From NCBI GenBank assembly GCA_964398315.1, contig CAYNMV010000011.1, forward strand, positions 20,796 to 84,795: a stretch of 64,000 bases of DNA, written 5' to 3'. A program made the translations under genes and the position numbers. Below are positions 44,723-53,427 of this stretch, piece by piece. Each line of letters starts with the position of its first letter. Position 1 is the first letter of the stretch. The DNA comes from JADLCB01 sp964398315. Its GTDB lineage: Bacteria > Planctomycetota > Phycisphaerae > Tepidisphaerales > Tepidisphaeraceae. The notes under the pieces were generated by a model, which saw nothing but the letters and a program-made list of their open reading frames with translations, did no database searches and was not told the origin of the DNA.

Positions 44723-46543
44723 ATGAACAGAACCATGACATCATCTCCCAGCGCTCCGCCGCCGCTGGACCGCTTCGGGCCCTCGCTGCGCAACTGGCAG
44801 CGGCCCGATGAGCAGGCGGCCGAGCAGATGACCGATGACTTCGTGCTGCCGATGGGGTGGGGACGGCTGATCTTCGGCCATACCTTCGCCTCCAGCGAGT
44901 CGCTGGTGCGCTGCCTGCTCCAGGAAGCGCCCGGCCAGCGCGATATCGCGCTGTACCTGCGCGATCCGCACGTGGTGCTGGCGCTGGCGCCCCACGAGCT
45001 GTTCCTCGATCCCTCGCACACCTATCGCCTGTGGCTGGACCGCTGCCAGATGGATGCCGCCCTGCCGCCGGCGGGCATCCGCATCCGCACCGCTGCCGGC
45101 GATGCCGATGTGGCGGAGATGAACCGCGTCTACGCCGCCCGCCACATGGTGCCAATGGACCATGAGCAGGTGAAAGAGCTGCGCCGGCGCGATGTGATCA
45201 CCTGGCAGGTGGCCGAGGAGGTGGCCAGCGGGCGGATCATCGGCGCCATCGCGGGGGCGGACCACCAACTGGCCTTCAACGACCCCGAGGGCGGCTCGAG
45301 CATCTGGTGCCTGGCGGTGGACCCGCAGGCGGCCCAGCCGGGGGTGGGCCGGGCGCTGGTGCAGCGCGTGATCGACCTGTTCAGGCAGCGCGGGCGGGCG
45401 TTTGTCGACCTGTCGGTGCTGCATGACAACCACGAGGCGATCGCCCTCTATGAGAAGCTGGGCTTCGAGCGTGTGCCTGTCTTCTGCGTGAAGAAGAAAA
45501 ACGCGATCAACGAGCCGCTGTATGTCGGCGAGGTGCCCGAGGCCAGGCTCAACCCCTATGCCCGCATCATCATCGATGAGGCCCGCCGCCGCGGCATCCT
45601 CGCCCAGGTGCTGGATGAGGAGGGCGGGTACTTCCGCCTGCACATGGGTGGGCGCAGCATCACCTGCCGGGAATCGCTCACCGAGCTGACCAGCGCCATC
45701 GCCATGAGCCGCTGCGATGACAAGCGGGTGACGCTGCGGCTGTTGCAGGGGGCGGGGCTGAAGGTGCCCCAGCAGCAGCCGGCTGGCACCCCGGCGGAGA
45801 ACGCGGCGTTCCTGGCCCGCCACGGCCGGATCGTGGTCAAGCCGGCCCGCGGCGAGCAGGGGCGGGGCATCTCGGTGGATGTGCGCGACAGCGATGCCGT
45901 GGAGCGCGCGATCGAACTGGCCCGGCAGGTAAGCGCCGAGGTGGTCCTCGAGCAGTTCTGCCAGGGCCAGGACCTGCGCATCATCGTCATCAACTACGAG
46001 GTGGTGGCCGCCGCCGTGCGCAAGCCCGCCGAGGTGATCGGCACCGGCCGGCACACGGTGCGCGAGCTGATCGAGAAACAGAGCCGCCGCCGCGCGGCCG
46101 CCACCGGCGGCGAGAGCCGGATCCCGCTCGATGCCGAGACCGAGCGCTGCATCAGCAGCGCGGGCTGGACGATGGAGTCGGTGCTGCCGGCAGGGCAGGT
46201 GCTGCCGGTGCGCAAGACCGCCAACCTGCACACTGGCGGCACGATTCACGATGTGACTCCGCAACTGCATCCGGCCCTGGCCGAGGCGGCGGTGCAGGCA
46301 GCCCAGGCGCTGGAGATCCCGGTGACCGGGCTGGACCTGCTCGTGCCCGATGTGGCCGGGCCGGACTATGTCATCATCGAGGCCAACGAGCGCCCCGGCC
46401 TGGCCAACCATGAGCCCCAGCCCACCGCCGAGCGCTTTATCGACTTCCTCTTCCCGCACACCCGGCCGATGCACGGCCTGGCGGGAGGGGCGGCCGCCGG
46501 CCGGGATCCGGCTGAACCCCTGGCCGGCGGAGGGCGGGTATGA
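44723..46543 (+). CDS. ngg: N-acetylglutaminylglutamine synthetase (GNAT/ATP-grasp fusion)
   Basis: Makes N-acetylglutaminylglutamine from two glutamines and acetyl-CoA with ATP. The N-terminal half is a GNAT acetyltransferase (IWCLAVDPQAAQPGVGRALV, then HDNHEAIALYEKLGF); the C-terminal half is an ATP-grasp ligase (RIVVKPARGEQGRGISVDV, VVLEQFCQGQDLRIIVI, and VIIEANERPGLANHEPQPT). This two-domain arrangement is diagnostic of the NAGGN system. ATG 44723 was chosen; upstream in-frame codons are Gly/Pro-rich. The stop overlaps the next start (ATGA). Confidence 0.9.
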   Translation: MNRTMTSSPSAPPPLDRFGPSLRNWQRPDEQAAEQMTDDFVLPMGWGRLIFGHTFASSESLVRCLLQEAPGQRDIALYLRDPHVVLALAPHELFLDPSHTYRLWLDRCQMDAALPPAGIRIRTAAGDADVAEMNRVYAARHMVPMDHEQVKELRRRDVITWQVAEEVASGRIIGAIAGADHQLAFNDPEGGSSIWCLAVDPQAAQPGVGRALVQRVIDLFRQRGRAFVDLSVLHDNHEAIALYEKLGFERVPVFCVKKKNAINEPLYVGEVPEARLNPYARIIIDEARRRGILAQVLDEEGGYFRLHMGGRSITCRESLTELTSAIAMSRCDDKRVTLRLLQGAGLKVPQQQPAGTPAENAAFLARHGRIVVKPARGEQGRGISVDVRDSDAVERAIELARQVSAEVVLEQFCQGQDLRIIVINYEVVAAAVRKPAEVIGTGRHTVRELIEKQSRRRAAATGGESRIPLDAETERCISSAGWTMESVLPAGQVLPVRKTANLHTGGTIHDVTPQLHPALAEAAVQAAQALEIPVTGLDLLVPDVAGPDYVIIEANERPGLANHEPQPTAERFIDFLFPHTRPMHGLAGGAAAGRDPAEPLAGGGRV

Positions 46544-47634
46544 AGAAGCTGCCGATCGATGAAACATACCTCCTGCAGACACTGGTGCGCCTGCTGGAGA
46601 CGCCCAGTCCCACGGGCTACACCGACCGGATCGTGCGGGTGGCGTGCGATGAGCTGGAGCGCCTGCAGATCCCGTATGAGATCACCCGCCGGGGCGCGAT
46701 TCGGGCCACCCTGCCGGGCAATACGCGCCCGCCGGGCCGGGCGATTGTGGCCCACCTGGACACGCTGGGCGCGATGGTGCGCGAAGTGAAGCCCAACGGC
46801 CGGCTGGGAATCGCGCCCATCGGCACCTGGTCCAGCCGCTTTGCCGAGGGCGCGCGGGTGACGATCTTCACCGGCCCCGAAGGCAGCCGCCGCGGCACGA
46901 TCCTGCCGCTCAAGGCCTCGGGCCACATCTACAACACCGAGATCGACACCCAGCCCACCAGTTGGGATCACATTGAGGTGCGCGTCGACGAGCGCAACCC
47001 CGGGCCCCTGATACACGTGGGCGATTTCATCGCCATCGACCCGGTGCCGGAGATCACCGATTCCGGCTTCATCAACGCCCGCCACCTGGACAACAAGGCC
47101 GGGGTGGCAGCCCTGCTGGCGGCGGCCAAGGCGATGATGGAGCACGAGACCGCGCTGCATGTGGAGACCAAGCTGCTGTTCACGCTGTTCGAAGAAGTCG
47201 GCTCGGGCGCCTCGGCGGTGCTGGCCGGTGATATCGCTGAGCTGGTGGCCATCGACAACGGTACGCCCGGGCCGGGGCAGAACTCCGATGAATTCGGTGT
47301 GACCGTGGCGATGATGGACAGCAGTGGCCCGTTTGACTACCACCTGACCCACCGGCTGGTGGATCTGTGCGCCGAGTACCAGATCGACTGCCGGCGGGAT
47401 GTGTTTCGCCACTATCGCTGCGATGCCGCCTCGGCCCTGCAGGCGGGGCACGATCTGCGCGTGGCGCTGGTCTGCTTCGGGGTGGATGCCTCGCATGGCT
47501 ATGAGCGCACGCACCGCGATGCCCTGCGCAGCGTGGCGGAACTGATCGCACTCTACATGCAAAGCCCGATTGTCGTGCGGCGCGACCGCATCGACCTGGG
47601 GCCAATCAAAGGATTCCCAACCCAGCCGGAATAG
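46540..47634 (+). CDS. NAGGN-system M42 family metallopeptidase
   Basis: Di-metal aminopeptidase-like hydrolase that accompanies the two NAGGN biosynthetic genes; in other bacteria it is thought to degrade the osmolyte. Metal ligands: IVAHLDTLGAMVRE (His, Asp), ARHLDNKAGVAALL (Asp), LFEEVGSGAS (catalytic and ligand Glu), AIDNGTPGPGQNS (Asp) and DASHGYERTH (His). The length of 364 residues fits M42. Its ATG lies within the stop of the synthetase gene, so translation is coupled. Confidence 0.9.
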   Translation: MKKLPIDETYLLQTLVRLLETPSPTGYTDRIVRVACDELERLQIPYEITRRGAIRATLPGNTRPPGRAIVAHLDTLGAMVREVKPNGRLGIAPIGTWSSRFAEGARVTIFTGPEGSRRGTILPLKASGHIYNTEIDTQPTSWDHIEVRVDERNPGPLIHVGDFIAIDPVPEITDSGFINARHLDNKAGVAALLAAAKAMMEHETALHVETKLLFTLFEEVGSGASAVLAGDIAELVAIDNGTPGPGQNSDEFGVTVAMMDSSGPFDYHLTHRLVDLCAEYQIDCRRDVFRHYRCDAASALQAGHDLRVALVCFGVDASHGYERTHRDALRSVAELIALYMQSPIVVRRDRIDLGPIKGFPTQPE

Positions 47635-47755
47635 GCCGGCTGCGTGCATGCCCAACGAAATGAATCGCCCGATCCTTCCCCATCAAGTGTTGACCGTGGC
47701 CCGCGATATCATCCCCTGCCGGCTGGCACCGGCCAGGCGCAGTCGGCACAGGCCC

Positions 47756-49423
47756 ATGTGGCAGCGGGCTGTAGCTATCGTGGGGCTGCTGCCGNNNNNN
47801 NNNNNNNNNNNNNNNNNNNNNNNNNNNNNNNNNNNNNNNNNNNNNNNNNNNNNNNNNNNNNNNNNNNNNNNNNNNNNNNNNNNNNNNNNNNNNNTGCCGA
47901 TCTGGCTGCTGATGCTGAGCGGCTGCGATGGCGGCGACGCCACCGCCCCGGCCGCCTATGAAGGGCCGCCCAAAGCCGGCGGCACGCTGACCATCGCGAT
48001 CCAGGCTGATGGCCGCTCGCTCGATCCGCACAAGGTGACCGATGCCGGCTCGATGCGCCTGATCGAGAATATGTATTCCACCCTGATGCGCTACGGGGCG
48101 GAGTATGGTGAGGTGGAGCCGGGTCTGGCCGAGACGGTGGATATCTCCGAGGATGGCCTGCGTTATACCTTTACCCTGCGCGAGGGGATTCGTTTTCACT
48201 CCGGCCGGGAGATGACCGCCGAGGATGTGCGCTACTCGATCGATCGCATTCGCGACAGCCAGGTGCGCGCGGATCATTTCGCCCCGGTGGAATCGATCGA
48301 GGTGGTGGATACGCGCACCGTGCGCTTCAACCTGAGCCGGCCGGCCGCGCCGCTGCTGGTTCACCTGGCATATCCGATGAATGCGATCGTGGATCGCGAG
48401 GTGGTGGAAGCACATGGCGGCTCGCTGGATGCAGCCGATGCCGGCAGCGGGCCGTTCAAGCTCATCGAATGGCGCAAGGACCGCCATCTCAAGCTCGCCA
48501 GGCACGAGCAGTACCACATCCCCGGCCGGCCCTACCTGGATGCGGTGACCTTCCGCCCCATCCCCGATGAAACCGCCCGCACGACCGCCCTGCGCATGCG
48601 CGAGGTGGATATCGTGCTCGACCTGCCGGCCAAGGATGTGTCGATCGTCGAGGGCATCGGGCACGTGGTCGTGGAGCGTGTCCCCGGCACGTTCTGGGAA
48701 TATATCGGCCTGAACACCCAGCGCAAGCCGTTCGATGATCCGCGCGTGCGCCGGGCGGTTGCCCATGCGATCGACCGCGAAGCGCTGAACCGGATGATCA
48801 AGTTCGGACGGGCCACGGTGCTGGATGGCGGGCACATTCCGCCCAATCACTGGGCCCATGCCAGGGATCTGCACCCCTATCCCCAGCGCGATGTGGAGAA
48901 AGCCCGGGCGCTGCTTGCCGAGGCGGGCGTAGCCGAGGGATTCAAGACCGTGCTGAAGGTGGGCGCTTCGTTTCAGTACCAGGTGGATGCTGCCCAGGTG
49001 GTGAAACAGCAGCTTGCCGATGTGGGCATCGAGGTGGAGTTGCAGCCGCTGGAATCGGGCCTCTTCTTCGACGCCCTCGGGCAGGGCGATTTCGATATGA
49101 CGCTGGTTGGCTGGGTGGGGTTCGTCGATCCCGATGAGTGGTGCTATAACCTGTTCCACTCCGCCGGCAGATTTAACCAGCAGCAATATGCCAATGCCGA
49201 GCTGGATCGCCTGCTGGAGCGCGGCCGCCGCATCCGCGATCGTGAGCAGCGCAAGCAGCTCTATGCCGAGGCCCAGCGGATCATCGCCACCGAAGCGCCG
49301 GTTGTTTCACTCTATGTGAATGAACAGAGTGCGGCCCGCCTGAGCGATGTCCGCGGTTTTGTTGTCCACCCAACCGCCACCACCCTCTGGCTGCGTGATA
49401 CGTGGCTGGCCAGGGAGGATTGA
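47756..49423 (+). CDS. ABC transporter substrate-binding lipoprotein, peptide/dipeptide family (SBP_bac_5)
   Basis: Solute-binding protein for peptides or similar substrates, anchored in the outer leaf of the inner membrane. The mature part starts GGTLTIAIQADGRSLDPHK, with LAETVDISEDGLRYTFTLRE and REGIRFHSGREMTAEDVRYS, all typical of family 5, and ends normally. The signal peptide is interrupted by the N gap: MWQRAVAIVGLLP before it, PIWLLMLSGC after it, with lipobox LSGC. Joined without the gap they make one normal lipoprotein signal peptide in frame. The permeases follow at 49592 and 50951. Confidence 0.88.
   Translation: MWQRAVAIVGLLPXXXXXXXXXXXXXXXXXXXXXXXXXXXXXXXXXXPIWLLMLSGCDGGDATAPAAYEGPPKAGGTLTIAIQADGRSLDPHKVTDAGSMRLIENMYSTLMRYGAEYGEVEPGLAETVDISEDGLRYTFTLREGIRFHSGREMTAEDVRYSIDRIRDSQVRADHFAPVESIEVVDTRTVRFNLSRPAAPLLVHLAYPMNAIVDREVVEAHGGSLDAADAGSGPFKLIEWRKDRHLKLARHEQYHIPGRPYLDAVTFRPIPDETARTTALRMREVDIVLDLPAKDVSIVEGIGHVVVERVPGTFWEYIGLNTQRKPFDDPRVRRAVAHAIDREALNRMIKFGRATVLDGGHIPPNHWAHARDLHPYPQRDVEKARALLAEAGVAEGFKTVLKVGASFQYQVDAAQVVKQQLADVGIEVELQPLESGLFFDALGQGDFDMTLVGWVGFVDPDEWCYNLFHSAGRFNQQQYANAELDRLLERGRRIRDREQRKQLYAEAQRIIATEAPVVSLYVNEQSAARLSDVRGFVVHPTATTLWLRDTWLARED
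47795..47894. other. Assembly gap of exactly 100 N
   Basis: A placeholder-length N run in the signal-peptide codons of the substrate-binding protein. The left contig ends in TGCCG and the right one begins with TGCCG; merging that overlap keeps the reading frame. The gap length is therefore probably not real. Confidence 0.9.
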
Positions 49424-49591
49424 GCAAACGCAGTGAAGCCAGGAAGCCCAGTGAGGACCGGGCCAGCCGGCAAAGGGCGGGTGACCCGCAGCAGAGGACT
49501 GGCCTGCGTATTCTTCTGAGCCCGAAGTCCTCGAACCCTGCTGCCCGGACGCTCTTTGCCACGTTGTCGCGTTTAACCATTTCCGCGATTC

Positions 49592-50545
49592 ATGTTCAGC
49601 TACCTTCTCAAGCGCCTGCTGATCGCGATTCCCGTGTTGCTGGGGGTGTCGATCATCGCCTTTGCGCTGGTGCGGGCGGTGCCGGGGGATACGGTGACGG
49701 CGATGCTGGGGGCGAACTACAGTGAGGCGGAAGCGGCCGCGCTGCGCCAGCGCTACGGCCTGGACAAGCCGCTGGTGGTGCAGTACCTGATCTGGCTGGC
49801 GCATGTGCTGCGGGGCGATCTGGGCACCTCGGTGTTCACCGGCCGGCCGGTGCTGGCGGTCATCCTCGAACGGCTGCCGGTGACCCTCGAACTGGCCGCC
49901 ATCGCCATTGCGTTTGCGATCGTGGTGGGCATCCCGCTGGGGGTTATCTCGGCCCTGCGCCAGCGCCACCTGGCCGGCTACGCCGCCAGCTTCGCCGGGT
50001 TGATCGGGATCAGCATCCCGGGCTTCTGGCTGGGCACGATCCTGATTCTGCTGTTCTCGCTGGCCTTTGGCTGGCTGCCCAGCGGCGGGTTTGTCGCCAT
50101 TACCCGCAGCCCGTTGGAAAACCTGCGCCACATGCTCCTGCCCGGCCTGGCGCTGGGCACTGCTGTTGCCGCCGTGGTGATGCGCATGACCCGCTCGGCC
50201 ATGCTGAACGTCATCCACCAGGACTACATTCGCACCGCCCGCGCCAAGGGCACGCCCGAGCCGCGCGTGCTCCTGCGCCATGCGCTGAAGAACGCGATGA
50301 TCCCCATCGTGACCATCCTCGGTCTCCAGGCCGGCTACCTGATCGGCGGATCGGTTGTGATCGAGCAGGTCTTCAGCCTGCCCGGCGTCGGCCGGCTGGC
50401 CCTGCAGGCGATTGGCAGCCGCGATTACGCGCTGCTTCAGGGTGTGATCCTGTTCGTTGCGGCGGCGTTTGTGCTGATCAATCTCGTGGTGGATTTGCTC
50501 TATGCCGCGCTCGACCCGCGCATCCGGCTGGGCGGGGAGGGATGA
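49592..50545 (+). CDS. Peptide ABC transporter permease, DppB type
   Basis: Inner-membrane permease of a dipeptide/oligopeptide importer (317 residues). N-terminal LLKRLLIAIPVLLGVSIIAF and VPGDTV, then RQRYGLDKPLVVQYLIWL are standard for DppB; the EAA loop reads DYIRTARAKGTPEPRVLLRH followed by ALKNAMIPIVTILG. Six membrane helices are apparent. No Shine-Dalgarno is obvious before ATG 49592. Operates with the binding protein upstream and the second permease downstream. Confidence 0.93.
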   Translation: MFSYLLKRLLIAIPVLLGVSIIAFALVRAVPGDTVTAMLGANYSEAEAAALRQRYGLDKPLVVQYLIWLAHVLRGDLGTSVFTGRPVLAVILERLPVTLELAAIAIAFAIVVGIPLGVISALRQRHLAGYAASFAGLIGISIPGFWLGTILILLFSLAFGWLPSGGFVAITRSPLENLRHMLLPGLALGTAVAAVVMRMTRSAMLNVIHQDYIRTARAKGTPEPRVLLRHALKNAMIPIVTILGLQAGYLIGGSVVIEQVFSLPGVGRLALQAIGSRDYALLQGVILFVAAAFVLINLVVDLLYAALDPRIRLGGEG

Positions 50546-50950
50546 TGCAGCAGGAAGCCGAGTCGCACAGAAACAGGATTGCCACCGATGCCCCATCCGG
50601 CAGGGGCTTGCGGAGCACCTGGAACAGGATGGATGCCGGGGGCCTGTCCGCATGGTCGTCCGCCGCGTGGTGATTGCGCGGTGGGAGGGGCAGGCGGAGG
50701 GCAGTGGCGGCCAGCCTCGGGGTGTGCCCCAGTGTCCGGCTGTGCCCCGGTGTCCGGCGGCCTGCCAGGGGCTCGCTGCTGGAAGGGGGTCGAGTGGCTG
50801 GGCTCGGATAGCCGGGTGGTGCCATCCGTGCTGGACCCGTGCCATGTTCCTGGTGCGGTCTCGAACCGTGTGGCCGTGCCATTCGCGATTGCGCTGGACG
50901 CGCGATTGCGCTGGATGCGCGCTCGCCATCGCAAGAAGAGGACAGTCAAC
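50546..50950. other. 405-base spacer between the two permease genes
   Basis: No gene supported. Short direct repeats are present: CAGTGTCCGGCTGTGCC and CCGGTGTCCGGCGG near 50730-50760, and GCGATTGCGCTGGACGC / GCGATTGCGCTGGATGC near 50885-50920. Such a long spacer between dppB- and dppC-type genes is unusual. Confidence 0.4.
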
Positions 50951-51859
50951 ATGCAGTCTGTCGCCGTTTCCAGTCCGTCCACTTTGCACCCGCGTGCGGT
51001 TGTCCTGCGCACGCTTCTCCGGCCGTCCGCCGCGGTGGCAGCGCAGGTGGCGCGCAACCGCCTGGCATTGGCCGGCGGGGTGTTTATTGCGCTGCTGATC
51101 GTGCTGGCGCTGGGGGCGCCGGTGGTGGCGCCCTATGACCCGCTGGCGATGGATGGGGAGGCAATCCTCGCCGCGCCCGGCGCAGCGCATTGGCTGGGCA
51201 CTGACCGCTTCGGCCGAGATATCCTCAGCCGGATCCTGCATGGCGCTCGCCTGAGCCTGTGGGTGGGGATCGTCTCGGTCAGCCTTTCACTGGTGGTTGG
51301 CACAACCATCGGCCTGGTGGCCGGCTACTTTGGCCGCTGGGTGGATTCAGCGCTCTCGCGTGGGATCGACACGCTGCTGGCGTTCCCGGACATCCTGCTG
51401 GCGCTGGCGATCATGGCCGTGCTGGGGGCCAGCACCACCAACGTCATGATCGCCATCGGCATCGTTTACATTCCCATCTTTGCCCGCATCGCCCGCGGGG
51501 CGACGTTGCAGATCAAAAGCAGCACCTATATCGAGGCCGCCCGCGCCCTGGGCATCCGTCACCGTCGTATTCTTGCCCGCCATATCCTGCCCAATATCGC
51601 TTCGCCGCTGATCGTGCAGACGACGCTCTCGCTGGCCTTCGCGATCCTGGCCGAGGCGGCCTTGAGCTTCCTGGGGCTGGGCGTGGAGCCGGATGCCCCC
51701 TCGTGGGGGGTGATGCTGGCCGAGGGCAAGGACTGGATGGAACTGGCGTGGTGGGTGGCGGTCTTCCCCGGCATCGCCCTGACGCTGGCGGTCCTCAGCT
51801 TCAATCTCCTGGGCGATGGCCTGCGCGATGCGCTGGATCCGCAGGCGGGCCGCGGCTGA
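50951..51859 (+). CDS. Peptide ABC transporter permease, DppC type
   Basis: Second permease of the importer (302 residues). Seen: PVVAPYDPLAMDGEAILAAP, HWLGTDRFGRDILSRILHGA, the EAA loop YIEAARALGIRHRRILARHI followed by LPN, and the C-terminal NLLGDGLRDALDP. ATG 50951 gives the normal family length; frames opening upstream at 50579 lie in repetitive spacer. The ATPase genes (DppD/DppF types) that should complete the importer are not present; the next gene is on the opposite strand. Confidence 0.93.
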   Translation: MQSVAVSSPSTLHPRAVVLRTLLRPSAAVAAQVARNRLALAGGVFIALLIVLALGAPVVAPYDPLAMDGEAILAAPGAAHWLGTDRFGRDILSRILHGARLSLWVGIVSVSLSLVVGTTIGLVAGYFGRWVDSALSRGIDTLLAFPDILLALAIMAVLGASTTNVMIAIGIVYIPIFARIARGATLQIKSSTYIEAARALGIRHRRILARHILPNIASPLIVQTTLSLAFAILAEAALSFLGLGVEPDAPSWGVMLAEGKDWMELAWWVAVFPGIALTLAVLSFNLLGDGLRDALDPQAGRG

Positions 51860-51890
51860 GCTTGCGGGCAAGATGTCGGGGGCCACTGGC

Positions 51891-53192
51891 TCAGGCGTAG
51901 CGGCCGAGGATGTCCGCATGAGCATCCAGGCCGGCGCTGATGGCGGCATGGCCGGCGGGTTTGTCAGTGATCAGCGGATCCAGTTCAACCGCCTCATCGA
52001 CCAGGGCACGGCTGCGCTGGCGCGCTGCGCGGACGAGTGTGTCTGACACCTGCGCGGCCCGGGCGCACAGCGGCGCAATCGCCTGGGGCAGGTCCACCCG
52101 CTGCGGACTCACGCCCAAGCGGGTTACCCGGGCGGGGGTTTCGACATAGACCCCGCGCGGCAGTTGGGGCACCTGGCCCTCATTGGGCAGGTTCAGGGCA
52201 TGGACCTCACATGCCGGGCCGCCGGCCAGGGCCAGCGCCACGTTGATTGGCTTTTCCCACGATTCGATTTGGAACACCGGTTCGGCCGGGCCGCTGCCGT
52301 CGGCGGCCTTGTTCAGCACGGCCAGCCAGCGCTGGCGCTCGGCTTCGGTGCCGTGCCACACGTCGTGGTCGCCGCCCGAGTGCGGGCCGGGGGGAAGGAA
52401 ATCGCGGATGTGGCTGTCGCCGGCGGCGGGGAGGTAGCCGGTTGAGGCCAGCATCTCACGCGTCAGCGGCCGATCGGCCAGCGCGCCCTGTTCCAGTGCG
52501 TTGCGCAGCCGGGGATAGAGGTCTTCGCCGCTGTCGACATCTTCGATGCGCACCGCCCAGGCAAAATGGTTCGTGCCGGCCAGCGTGAGCCGCAAGCGGC
52601 TGCGGGCCGGCTCAAAGGGATAGCGCAGCGGCGGCCCGCCGTGCAGCATGCGCCACACCACGCCCCACCCATTGAGTGTCACGGAACAGAAGCCGATGGT
52701 CTTTACACCGCTCTCGTGCGCGGCCTGGGCGACGCGCGGCAGGGGATTGGCGAGATTCAGCAGCCAGGCGGCCGGGCAGTGGCGGCGGATCTGCTGGCAT
52801 ATCTCCTGGATCAGCGTGATCTGCCGCAGCGAGTTGCTGATCCCCGTAACCCCGCCAAACTCGCTGCCGAGCGCGGCTGGATCGTGCTGGCGGGCGATGC
52901 GCAGGTCCATCATGAATCGCCGCTGCATCTCGCGGGCGGCCGAGCAGAGGACGAAGTCAGCGCTATCCAGCCCGCGGGCCAGGTCGGTTTCCGCGCGGAC
53001 GGTGCTGCGCAACCCCTGCTGGTGTGCCAGGCGCTGGCCCAGGGCGGCCAGCGGTTCAATCACCTGGCGGTTCGGATCGATCAGCACCAGCTCCAGGTCA
53101 TCCAGGCGATGCCGCAGGATGGATTCCTGCACCACGCTTGGCCCGAACACGAAACTCCCGGCGCCCACGACGGCAATCTTCAGTTGTGGCAT
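51891..53192 (-). CDS. Glycoside hydrolase family 4 enzyme
   Basis: NAD- and Mn-dependent glycosidase using a redox elimination mechanism. The Rossmann start KIAVVGAGSFVFGPSVVQES, the LLNLANPLPRV motif, IGFCSVTLNGW with the metal-ligand Cys and AGTNHFAWAVRI with the His are those of GH4. Length 433 residues is normal. It resembles the alpha-galactosidase/alpha-glucuronidase branch more than the 6-phospho-glycosidases, but this is uncertain. ATG at 53192 puts the Rossmann motif at residue 5. Substrate is likely an oligosaccharide taken up by an importer such as that at the left window edge. Confidence 0.88.
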   Translation of the reverse strand: MPQLKIAVVGAGSFVFGPSVVQESILRHRLDDLELVLIDPNRQVIEPLAALGQRLAHQQGLRSTVRAETDLARGLDSADFVLCSAAREMQRRFMMDLRIARQHDPAALGSEFGGVTGISNSLRQITLIQEICQQIRRHCPAAWLLNLANPLPRVAQAAHESGVKTIGFCSVTLNGWGVVWRMLHGGPPLRYPFEPARSRLRLTLAGTNHFAWAVRIEDVDSGEDLYPRLRNALEQGALADRPLTREMLASTGYLPAAGDSHIRDFLPPGPHSGGDHDVWHGTEAERQRWLAVLNKAADGSGPAEPVFQIESWEKPINVALALAGGPACEVHALNLPNEGQVPQLPRGVYVETPARVTRLGVSPQRVDLPQAIAPLCARAAQVSDTLVRAARQRSRALVDEAVELDPLITDKPAGHAAISAGLDAHADILGRYA

Positions 53193-53330
53193 GCATCTCC
53201 CGGCTGACTCACATCGCAGGCTGGTATCGTGCCGCTTCGGTTGCCGGGTGACAAGCATCGGTGGGCCGGCTTGCCCGTTTCATCACCTCGGAACTGGGCT
53301 ATCCGCCGCCGGGCATGGCGCAGGCGACCA

Positions 53331-53352
53331 CCCCCGGCGGTGATGCCGGGGG
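53331..53352. terminator. Perfect GC hairpin between GH4 and ARPP-1-like genes
   Basis: CCCCCGGC (53331-53338), six-base loop, GCCGGGGG (53345-53352). It is located 76 bases past the ARPP-1-like gene on the minus strand and 139 bases before the GH4 start. No T-run, so a terminator is likely but not certain. Confidence 0.45.
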
Positions 53353-53427
53353 CGGTGCCGCTTTGCTCCCCCTGAGCCGCGCTTTCCCCCATTCGATGCG
53401 GCGGGCTGATGTCGGCCCGCATTGACG

